Source of the DNA: SIG450 sp045658425
Lineage (GTDB): Bacteria > Bacillota > Clostridia > UMGS1840 > HGM11507
DNA length: 11,742 bases
Assembly (NCBI GenBank): GCA_045658425.1
Contig: JAZOVB010000013.1
Span: 1 to 11,742, forward strand
Direction of reading: 5' to 3'
Shown: in pieces, positions 6,495 through 11,742 of the stretch
How positions within the stretch are numbered: the first letter of the stretch is position 1
Layout: every line of letters starts with the position of its first letter
Notes under the pieces: generated by a model
Seen by the model: only the letters and a program-made list of their open reading frames with translations
Databases searched by the model: none
What the model was told of the DNA's origin: nothing
Program-made: the position numbers and the translations under genes

Positions 6495-8479
6495 ATTGCA
6501 TCCACCTCCGCCATAATCTGATTACTTGCAAATCCGTTTAAGTCCATAGCTCCTGACGGACAAGCAACTGTACAAGCACCGCAACCCTGACAAACAGCTG
6601 GGTTAACAATGGCAATTCTTCTCATCTTTGTTGTTCTGTCAGGCATACGGAATTCTTTATTTTCATAAGTAATAGCACCATAAGGACAAACTCTTTCACA
6701 AGAAGAACAACCATTACACATAAGCTCGTTTGAATGAGCTACACAAGGATTTCCTGTTAGTTTATCCTTTGCTAAAAGTCCTATAACCTTGGATGCTGCT
6801 GCACCGGCCTGGGAAACAGTTTCAGGAATATCCTTAGGTCCCTGACAAGCACCTGACAGGAACACACCTGCTGTTGGGCTTTCTACCGGACGAAGTTTAG
6901 GATGTGCTTCGGTAAAGAAATCGTTTGTATCCATACTTGCAGTCAGCATGGTAGCAAGAGGTCTTGCTGATTTATCAGGTTCAATTGCCGCTGCTAAAAC
7001 CACTAAGTCTGCGTCAATATGAAGCTGTTTGTTGGAAATAAGGTCAGATGCCTGAACCTTAAGCTTATCTCCCTCGGGAGTAACCTTACCAACCATACCT
7101 TTTATATAATTTACGCCATATTCCTCAACTGCACGGCGGTAAAATTCATCAAAGTTTTTACCCGGTGTTCGTACATCTATATAAAATACATAAACTTCAG
7201 TATCAGGGTATTTATCTCTGACTAACATTGCGTGTTTAGCAGTATACATACAGCAGATTTTTGAACAGTATTCCTTGCCCTTTTCAGCACATGCGTCACA
7301 TCTTGAACCCACACACTGAACAAATACAATAGTTTTTGGCGATTTACCGTCAGATGGTCTTTCAAGATGTCCGGCGGTAGGTCCTGCTGCATTTGTAAGA
7401 CGTTCAAATTCCAAAGAGGTTATAACATCCTTGGACTGATTATAGGCAAATTCATCAAATTTATCCATACTGATTGGATTAAAGCCTGTTGCAACAACAA
7501 TTGCACCGTATTTTTCGCTTATATATTCATCCTTTTGAGTATAGTCAATAGCACCTGCCGCACAAACCTTTGCACAAAGACCGCATTTGCCGTTTTTCAG
7601 CATATTACAGGAATTCGGGTCAATTGTAGCAACCTTTGGAACTGCCTGAGCAAATGGGATATATATAGCTGTACGGTTATCCATTCCTAAGTTAAATTCA
7701 TTAGGAACTTTTTTCATAGGGCATTTTTCCACACAGGCACCACAGCCTGTGCATATATCTTCTTTAACATAACGGGCATTTTTCTTTATTGTAACATCAA
7801 AATTACCAACGAAGCCTTTGATTTCGGAAACCTCACTGTATGAGAAAATACGGATATTTTCATTTTGTGCCACATCCACCATTTTCGGTGTAAGAATACA
7901 AGCCGCACAGTCAAGGGTAGGGAAGGTCTTGTCAAGCTGAGCCATTTTTCCGCCTATTGTAGGCTTTGTTTCAACAATATCAACAGGAAATCCTGCATCT
8001 GCAATATCAAGAGCAGACTGAATACCCGCTATACCGCCACCGATAACAAGCGCCCTTTTGGTAACAGGGGATTCTCCCGGAGTGAGCGGTGTATTAAGAT
8101 TTACCTTTGCAATTGCCGCCTTTCCGAGAATAATAGCTTTCTGTGTTCCTGTTTCAACATCTTTATGAACCCAGGAACATTGTTCTCTTATATTTGCAAT
8201 TTCTACCATATAAGGATTTAAACCTGCGGCTGCCGCAGTTTTTCTGAAGGTAGCCTCATGCATACGGGGAGAACAGGAGCAGACAACGATGCCTGTAAGG
8301 TTATGTTCCTTAACCGCATCCTTAATCATATCCTGACCTGCCTGAGAACACATATACTGATAATTGGTGGAAAAGACCACACCGGGTTCGTTTTTCAAGG
8401 CTTCGGATACCGCTTCAACATCAACTGTACCTGCGATATTACTGCCACACCAACATACAAAAACTCCAACTCTTTGCAT
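6485..8479 (-). CDS. hdrA: Heterodisulfide reductase subunit A (HdrA), FAD/Fe-S electron-bifurcating subunit
   Basis: This is a 664-residue protein of the usual HdrA length. Residues 1-130 form the N-terminal domain with C9, C11, C44 and C67. The FAD-binding Rossmann motif is IGGGIAG at 146-152. A ferredoxin motif is inserted at C243-C246-C249-C253, and C300-x1-C302-x3-C306 forms a further Cys group. The HdrA-specific pattern C389...C405-x3-C409-C410 is intact. The C-terminus holds two more ferredoxin motifs (C588-C591-C594-C598 and C630-C633-C636-C640). In methanogens the HdrA flavin splits electron pairs between ferredoxin and the HdrBC branch. Every motif needed for that role is visible here. 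AAGGAGG precedes ATG 8479, 14 nt after hdrC. Its neighbours, HdrC and MvhD, are the expected binding partners. Confidence 0.95.
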   Translation of the reverse strand: MQRVGVFVCWCGSNIAGTVDVEAVSEALKNEPGVVFSTNYQYMCSQAGQDMIKDAVKEHNLTGIVVCSCSPRMHEATFRKTAAAAGLNPYMVEIANIREQCSWVHKDVETGTQKAIILGKAAIAKVNLNTPLTPGESPVTKRALVIGGGIAGIQSALDIADAGFPVDIVETKPTIGGKMAQLDKTFPTLDCAACILTPKMVDVAQNENIRIFSYSEVSEIKGFVGNFDVTIKKNARYVKEDICTGCGACVEKCPMKKVPNEFNLGMDNRTAIYIPFAQAVPKVATIDPNSCNMLKNGKCGLCAKVCAAGAIDYTQKDEYISEKYGAIVVATGFNPISMDKFDEFAYNQSKDVITSLEFERLTNAAGPTAGHLERPSDGKSPKTIVFVQCVGSRCDACAEKGKEYCSKICCMYTAKHAMLVRDKYPDTEVYVFYIDVRTPGKNFDEFYRRAVEEYGVNYIKGMVGKVTPEGDKLKVQASDLISNKQLHIDADLVVLAAAIEPDKSARPLATMLTASMDTNDFFTEAHPKLRPVESPTAGVFLSGACQGPKDIPETVSQAGAAASKVIGLLAKDKLTGNPCVAHSNELMCNGCSSCERVCPYGAITYENKEFRMPDRTTKMRRIAIVNPAVCQGCGACTVACPSGAMDLNGFASNQIMAEVDAICK

Positions 8480-8493
8480 CTGTCTTTTCCTCC

Positions 8494-8883
8494 TTACTTA
8501 CTATATTTTCTGAATGCACTTACTAAAAGCTGTTGCGGAATATCTTCGTCAAGAAGCTTCGCCACATCATTTGCAGTCATTCTGTTATTACCTTGTTTTC
8601 TTACTGCACTTAAACGAACAGCCTCAACTAATTTAGCAGGTTGAACTCCTCTCGGGCATCTGTCAATACAGGCAAAACAAGATAAGCATTTATATAATGA
8701 TTCTGAATTTAAAAGCGGTTCTATATCACCGCTGTCCACCATGCTTACAAACTGATGGGGATGATATTCCATTTCATCGTAAGCAGGGCAGGTCGCAGAG
8801 CATTTTCCGCATTTCATACATTTTTTTGGATTTACTCCGCTCTGACGGATTAATTCCTCGCGAAGATACTTGTTGTTATTCAT
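8494..8883 (-). CDS. hdrC: Heterodisulfide reductase subunit C (HdrC), 2x[4Fe-4S]
   Basis: This is a 129-residue two-cluster ferredoxin-like protein. The motifs are CMKCGKCSATCP (C22, C25, C28, C32) and CLSCFACIDRCP (C66, C69, C72, C76). They are separated by about 35 residues and followed by a short helical tail, which is the HdrC arrangement. In characterised Hdr complexes HdrC carries electrons from HdrA to the active-site subunit HdrB. The start ATG lies within the 3' end of hdrB (8-nt overlap), and GGAGG lies in the hdrB end, implying translational coupling and a fixed stoichiometry. It has no membrane-spanning segment. It could also contact FrdB directly, but the sequence does not show this. 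Confidence 0.92.
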   Translation of the reverse strand: MNNNKYLREELIRQSGVNPKKCMKCGKCSATCPAYDEMEYHPHQFVSMVDSGDIEPLLNSESLYKCLSCFACIDRCPRGVQPAKLVEAVRLSAVRKQGNNRMTANDVAKLLDEDIPQQLLVSAFRKYSK

Positions 8884-9667
8884 TTGTATCCTCCTTTACC
8901 CCTAAAGCTTCTGCCAGTAACTCTGTGAAATAAACAACCGGAATATCCGAGCCGTTCTTTATAAGATTGTATTTACATAAAGGACAAGCGGTTATAATCA
9001 TCTGAGCTCCCTGGGATTTAGCATTGTCAACAACCGAATTACTGCTTTTTTTAGCAAGTTCAGGGCTTTCAACGCTTACATACCCTCCGCAACATTCATT
9101 TCTCTTTGCGTAGATAACCGGATCTGCACCCAAAGCTTTTATGAAGTCTTCCATAATACTTGGGTTTTCAGGATCGTCCATTTTCATAACACTATTGGGT
9201 CTTAATAACAGACAACCGTAGTATGCCGCAATTTTTTGTCCCTTAAGAGGGTTTACAACCTTTTTTGAAAGATTATCAAACCCAACTAAATCACGGAGCA
9301 TTTCAAGATAATGATAAACCTCTGCTTCGCCGTAATATACATTGTCCTCTGCCATATATCGGTTTACCTTATCGGAAAATTCTTTGTCGTTTTTAACAGC
9401 GTGATTTGTTTGTTTTATAACATTGTGACATGCCGAGCAAACAGTAATAAGAGGCTGTTCTTTTGAAAAAGCCTCTTTAAGTGCACGAACTGATGATAGT
9501 TTTGTTGCCACTTCATTTTTTGCCGTAGTAAATACGCCGCCGCAGCATTGCCAGTTTTCTATTTCTTCCAGAGTAACCCCTAAAGCTTCGGCTGATTTAT
9601 AGGCGTATAAATCAAGCTCCTTAGCTTTGTTTTTTAAGGTGCAACCGGGAAAATAACTAACCTTCAT
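8876..9667 (-). CDS. hdrB: Heterodisulfide reductase subunit B (HdrB), two CCG domains
   Basis: This is a 263-residue protein with two complete CCG (cysteine-rich) domains. Domain 1 has C9, C41-C42, C77 and C80. Domain 2 has C152, C192-C193, C228 and C231. The spacing is nearly that of methanogen HdrB, where each CCG domain binds a non-cubane [4Fe-4S] cluster that reduces the CoM-CoB disulfide. All ten ligands are kept, so this subunit should be catalytically competent. Its natural substrate here is not evident. No CoM/CoB pathway or DsrC gene is in the window, and a free disulfide, an unknown thiol protein or direct transfer to FrdB are all possible. In methanogen TfrB an HdrB-like domain is fused to a FrdB-like one, which favours a fumarate link. 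GGAGG lies 7 nt upstream of the ATG, and the gap to fumC is 17 nt. Confidence 0.93.
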   Translation of the reverse strand: MKVSYFPGCTLKNKAKELDLYAYKSAEALGVTLEEIENWQCCGGVFTTAKNEVATKLSSVRALKEAFSKEQPLITVCSACHNVIKQTNHAVKNDKEFSDKVNRYMAEDNVYYGEAEVYHYLEMLRDLVGFDNLSKKVVNPLKGQKIAAYYGCLLLRPNSVMKMDDPENPSIMEDFIKALGADPVIYAKRNECCGGYVSVESPELAKKSSNSVVDNAKSQGAQMIITACPLCKYNLIKNGSDIPVVYFTELLAEALGVKEDTNE

Positions 9668-9684
9668 TTATGTACCTCCAGTTT

Positions 9685-11061
9685 TTAAACCATTTGTTCC
9701 GGATGGAAAACTTCGTCAAACTTTTCAGCTGTTAAAAAGCCAAGCTCAACACAAGCTTCCTTAAGTGATATATTGTCCTTAAATGCCTTTTTAGCGGTTT
9801 TAGCCGCATTTTCATATCCTATGTAAGGATTTAGAGCAGTAACAAGCATTAAAGAATTGTGAAGATTATGATGCATCTTTTCTTTGTTAGCTTTAATTCC
9901 TACCGCACAGTTTTTATTGAATGAGCAAATTGCCTCTGCCATAAGTCTTGCAGACTGTAAGAAATTATAAGCACATACAGGCATAAATACATTAAGCTCA
10001 AAATTTCCCTGAGATGCCGCAATACCAACCGCAACATCATTACCCATTACCTGAACGGCAACCATTGTTACAGCTTCGCACTGTGTAGGATTTACTTTAC
10101 CCGGCATAATTGATGAACCGGGTTCGTTTTCAGGAATAAATATTTCGCCAAGACCGTCTCTCGGACCGGAAGCAAGCCAACGAACGTCGTTTGCAATCTT
10201 CATCATATCTGCCGCCAAAGCTTTGATTGCTCCGTGAGCAAATACAAATTCATCCTTCGATGTTAATGCGTGGAATTTATTTTCAGCTGTTATAAAAGGC
10301 TTACCTGTTATGTTTGCCACCTCTTTAGCAACAACCTCTCCGAATTCTTTTGGAGCGTTAAGTCCTGTTCCTACTGCTGTTCCTCCAAGTGCAAGTTCGT
10401 AAAGAGGCACAATTGAACGCTTTATAAGTTCAATATCCTTCTCCAGACTTGAACGCCATCCGCTTATTTCCTGGCTGAATGTAATAGGAGTAGCATCCTG
10501 AAGATGAGTTCTTCCGCTTTTTACAATTCCTTCGTTTTCTTCTTCAAGTCTTTTAAATGTATCAATCAGTTCCTGAACTGCAGGAATAAGCTTATCTTCT
10601 AAAATAAGAACTGCAGCAATATGCATTGCAGTAGGGAAAGTATCATTTGAAGACTGGCTCATATTAACATCATCATTAGGATGAAGTAATTTTTCGTCTA
10701 ACAACTGATTTCCTCTGTTTGCAATAACTTCATTTGCATTCATATTGGACTGTGTTCCGGAGCCTGTCTGCCATACTACAAGAGGGAAATTATCATTAAG
10801 CTTTCCTTCCATAATTTCATCACAAGCAACTTTTATTGCTCCAAGCTTCTTTTCGGTCATTTTTTCTGAACGGAGTGCATTATTTGCAACAGCCGCTGCT
10901 TTTTTCAATACACCAAAAGCGTGTATTATTTCATTAGGCATTGTTTCAATACCTGCACCAATTCTGAAGTTTTCGTGGCTTCTTTGTGTCTGTGCAGCCC
11001 ATAGCTTATCTGCGGGAACCTTTACTTCTCCCATCGAATCATGTTCAATACGGTATTCCAT
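9685..11061 (-). CDS. fumC: Fumarate hydratase, class II (fumarase C)
   Basis: This is a 458-residue enzyme catalysing reversible hydration of fumarate to L-malate in the cytosol; it contains no Fe-S cluster. The aspartase/fumarase signature GSSIMPGKVN is at 315-324, with S317 and K322. The SGTQSNMN segment is at 101-108 and the catalytic-dyad His is in SGRTHLQDATP (H186). The NxN and SSND segments that contact substrate are present. Aspartase is less likely on the whole pattern and on context, since the product feeds the FrdAB genes downstream. I prefer ATG 11061 to the in-frame ATG 11079: AAAGGA lies 9 nt before the inner ATG, while the outer one has only a poorly spaced AGG. The N-terminus MEYRIEHDSMGEV matches the family start. 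It is the first gene of the operon, behind a 5' leader of about 135 nt. Confidence 0.95.
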   Translation of the reverse strand: MEYRIEHDSMGEVKVPADKLWAAQTQRSHENFRIGAGIETMPNEIIHAFGVLKKAAAVANNALRSEKMTEKKLGAIKVACDEIMEGKLNDNFPLVVWQTGSGTQSNMNANEVIANRGNQLLDEKLLHPNDDVNMSQSSNDTFPTAMHIAAVLILEDKLIPAVQELIDTFKRLEEENEGIVKSGRTHLQDATPITFSQEISGWRSSLEKDIELIKRSIVPLYELALGGTAVGTGLNAPKEFGEVVAKEVANITGKPFITAENKFHALTSKDEFVFAHGAIKALAADMMKIANDVRWLASGPRDGLGEIFIPENEPGSSIMPGKVNPTQCEAVTMVAVQVMGNDVAVGIAASQGNFELNVFMPVCAYNFLQSARLMAEAICSFNKNCAVGIKANKEKMHHNLHNSLMLVTALNPYIGYENAAKTAKKAFKDNISLKEACVELGFLTAEKFDEVFHPEQMV

Positions 11062-11070
11062 TTTTTTACA

Positions 11071-11076
11071 TCCTTT
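11071..11076 (-). promoter_or_regulatory. Ribosome binding site deciding the fumC start
   Basis: AAAGGA on the minus strand lies 9 nt upstream of ATG 11061 and directly after ATG 11079. The spacing fits only the inner start, so the first six codons of the longer frame are probably untranslated leader. Confidence 0.7.
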
Positions 11077-11118
11077 CATAACCTGCTTTTTTCTTTTTGT
11101 AATGTGTAATATATAATT

Positions 11119-11146
11119 CTTATAATAAAATATAATAAGAAAACAA
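11119..11146 (-). promoter_or_regulatory. Possible secondary promoter for fumC operon
   Basis: TTGTTT and TATAAG are separated by 16 bp, about 55 nt before the fumC start. The region is so AT-rich that such matches arise by chance; it is weaker than the promoter at 11204-11232. Confidence 0.25.
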
Positions 11147-11167
11147 GCATCATTGGGTTTCCAAACT

Positions 11168-11185
11168 TTGACAAAAAATTAACAA
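11168..11185 (-). promoter_or_regulatory. Rex-like operator in the operon leader
   Basis: The minus strand reads TTGTTAATTTTTTGTCAA. The clostridial Rex consensus is TTGTTAA-N4-TTAACAA. The left half matches 7 of 7 bases and the right half 5 of 7. The site would lie at about +13 to +30 from the inferred transcription start, where a bound repressor would block transcription. Rex senses the NADH/NAD+ ratio and often controls fermentative NADH-consuming enzymes, which fits this operon. The call rests on consensus match and position only. Confidence 0.55.
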
Positions 11186-11203
11186 TCTTTTGTGACCTTT
11201 ACT

Positions 11204-11232
11204 ATTATATATCATTGACCTTAGAAAATCAA
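11204..11232 (-). promoter_or_regulatory. Sigma-A-type promoter of the fumC-hdr-flx-frd operon
   Basis: On the minus strand, TTGATT (11232-11227) and a perfect TATAAT (11209-11204) are separated by exactly 17 bp. Transcription should start near 11197, giving a leader of about 135 nt before fumC. No comparable promoter was noticed between the operon genes. The sequence AAGGTCA occurs as a direct repeat on either side of the -10 box (11216-11222 and 11193-11199). Confidence 0.75.
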
Positions 11233-11338
11233 GAGTTTTTAGAGAAAAAAGTAAAAAAACGAATATTATGGTTTGAAAAGCAATCCGTAGGGTATGACGG
11301 CGCGGCACGCAGAATAGGTTGCATTTTGGCGAAAGGTC

Positions 11339-11369
11339 AAAAAAAGGACTGTAAATTTATTTACAGTCC
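11339..11369 (-). terminator. Intrinsic terminator upstream of the operon promoter
   Basis: A 10-bp perfect stem (GGACTGTAAA / TTTACAGTCC, 4-nt loop) is followed on the minus strand by seven T (11345-11339). It would stop minus-strand transcription coming from beyond the window's right edge, about 110 nt before the operon promoter. It is the hairpin part of dispersed repeat copy 2. Confidence 0.8.
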
Positions 11370-11411
11370 CTAAACAATTCATAGGGGATAGGAAAAAATC
11401 TTCAGAATGGA
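11346..11411 (-). repeat. Dispersed repeat, copy 2 (inverted relative to copy 1)
   Basis: Read on the minus strand, this has the same 40-bp block and hairpin as 836-903. All 40 block bases and 25 consecutive hairpin bases are identical, and they are separated by A here and TT there. The next eight outer bases match only in part (TAAATTCG here, TAAGTTTA there), so homology fades there. No direct target-site duplication is visible outside the two copies. Confidence 0.85.
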
Positions 11412-11420
11412 CGAATTTAG

Positions 11421-11439
11421 CCAAAATCCGTGATTTTGG
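11421..11439. other. Perfect short hairpin next to repeat copy 2
   Basis: An 8-bp perfect inverted repeat, CCAAAATC / GATTTTGG, with a 3-nt loop starts 10 nt outside repeat copy 2. Neither strand has a U-tract after it, so it is not an obvious terminator. It is absent next to copy 1. Confidence 0.5.
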
Positions 11440-11470
11440 GTTACCCGAAGGCTAGGGTGTCTTAAAAGTC

Positions 11471-11564
11471 AACCAAATCCGCCTTAAGCCTTTAAAAATA
11501 GGATTCTTCTTCGTTGTCTCCATTGGCATACTTTGTATTGCCAATGCCTTTCGTCTTGAATAAT
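11471..11564. repeat. 94-bp direct repeat, unit 1
   Basis: Bases 11471-11564 recur without an observed mismatch at 11649-11742, a period of 178 bp. Each unit contains an 8-bp inverted repeat CATTGGCA / TGCCAATG with a 10-nt loop (here 11521-11528 and 11539-11546). The 84 bp between the two units is itself folded (see 11565-11648). Because 178 is not a multiple of three, a single frame reads the two units in different phases, which argues against a coding role. Confidence 0.9.
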
Positions 11565-11648
11565 AAGTCGGATCGTAGCCATGTCGTTCTGTGAGCCAAG
11601 GAGTTGTAGTGGGGATTTGTCTTCCTAAGACCGCTTGGCCTCCGACTT
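11565..11648. other. Structured 84-bp spacer between the direct repeats
   Basis: The spacer is bounded by an 8-bp inverted repeat, AAGTCGGA (11565-11572) / TCCGACTT (11641-11648). Inside it are GCCAAG (11595-11600) / CTTGGC (11634-11639), and nested in that GTCTT (11619-11623) / AAGAC (11627-11631) with a 3-nt loop. The nested pairs suggest a folded RNA or single-stranded DNA structure. It does not fit a tRNA cloverleaf. The function is unknown. Confidence 0.6.
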
Positions 11649-11742
11649 AACCAAATCCGCCTTAAGCCTTTAAAAATAGGATTCTTCTTCGTTGTCTCCA
11701 TTGGCATACTTTGTATTGCCAATGCCTTTCGTCTTGAATAAT
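11649..11742. repeat. 94-bp direct repeat, unit 2 (runs to the window end)
   Basis: This is an identical second copy of 11471-11564, with its internal hairpin arms at 11699-11706 and 11717-11724. The window ends exactly where the homology would pass into another spacer, so it cannot be seen whether the 178-bp unit continues as a longer array. Confidence 0.9.

Larger units (their letters stand above)
11233..11742. other. Gene-poor, repeat-rich intergenic region
   Basis: From the operon promoter to the window end I see no credible gene. The contents in order are: an A-rich stretch (11233-11280); a more GC-rich patch of unknown nature around 11285-11335 that contains GACGGCGCGGCACGC; the inverted dispersed repeat with its terminator; a short hairpin; and the direct repeats with their structured spacer. 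The only open frame of note (11492-11722, minus) is built from the repeats and is rejected as a gene. Confidence 0.7.

Noticed and set aside
7019..8644. Several plus-strand open frames of 68-128 codons opposite hdrA and hdrC
   Set aside because: They are antisense to strongly conserved genes, show no family motifs and have Cys/Ile-rich compositions typical of reverse-strand shadows.
11062..11079. Longer fumC start with MKGCKK extension
   Set aside because: The only good ribosome binding site (AAAGGA) lies within the extension, and the family's N-terminus begins at the inner Met.
836..11411. Composite transposon with terminal inverted repeats
   Set aside because: The repeats are inverted and at the ends, but there is no transposase or recombinase gene between them. 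The outer flanks show no target-site duplication, and each repeat ends in a functional-looking terminator.
11565..11648. Possible tRNA or tRNA-like gene in the spacer (8-bp closing stem, internal arms)
   Set aside because: The closing stem is acceptor-like in length, but there is no D-arm, anticodon arm or T-arm of the correct size and position, and no CCA or GGTTCRA-type T-loop.
11492..11722. A 76-codon minus-strand open frame across the right-hand repeats
   Set aside because: It reads the two identical 94-bp repeat units in two different phases (period 178, not divisible by three). It has no clear ribosome binding site and is low in recognisable protein features. It looks like a by-product of the repeat.
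11471..11742. Integron attC-like site or CRISPR array
   Set aside because: One ACTTAAC fits the attC core consensus, but no matching GTTRRRY partner ends the unit and no integrase is present. Two 94-bp units with one 84-bp folded spacer do not fit a CRISPR array.

Overview
The window looks like chromosomal DNA from a low-GC, strictly anaerobic Firmicute, most likely a clostridium. The basis is AT-rich intergenic DNA, strong AGGAGG-type ribosome binding sites, a sigma-A-type promoter, and a large set of oxygen-sensitive Fe-S proteins with no respiratory-chain genes. The species cannot be named from the sequence alone.

Layout. Positions 1-699 (+) hold the 3' end of a CPA2/Kef-type cation:proton antiporter. 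It converges on a ten-gene minus-strand operon that fills 921-11061. In transcription order the operon is: class II fumarase (fumC), heterodisulfide reductase subunits HdrB, HdrC and HdrA, an MvhD/FlxD-type [2Fe-2S] adaptor, two 4Fe-4S dicluster proteins (FlxC- and FlxB-like), an FlxA-type NAD(P)H/FAD/[2Fe-2S] oxidoreductase, a FrdB/TfrB-like Fe-S subunit and a FrdA/TfrA-like flavoprotein. Genes overlap or lie within 20 nt of each other, so they are probably one transcript. Upstream of fumC are a good promoter (TTGATT-17-TATAAT, 11204-11232) and an 18-bp Rex-like operator (11168-11185). From 11240 to the window end there is no credible gene, only terminators, hairpins and a partial tandem repeat of 178-bp period.

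How the genes fit together (inference). Fumarase makes fumarate from malate. FlxA takes electrons from NAD(P)H and passes them through the FlxBC-like proteins and FlxD to HdrA, the usual flavin-bifurcating subunit. One electron branch would reduce ferredoxin. The other would pass through HdrC/HdrB to FrdB-FrdA and reduce fumarate to succinate. No membrane anchor (FrdC/FrdD) is present, and the FrdB subunit lacks the quinone-type [3Fe-4S] motif. The window therefore encodes what may be a soluble, electron-bifurcating NADH:ferredoxin/fumarate oxidoreductase, or its reverse, a succinate-oxidising confurcating enzyme. This is the most interesting system here.

A second layer is structural. A 66-68 bp repeat, made of a 40-bp conserved block plus a terminator hairpin, occurs once at each end of the operon in inverted orientation (836-903 and 11346-11411). 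Each copy is oriented to stop transcription from entering the operon from outside.
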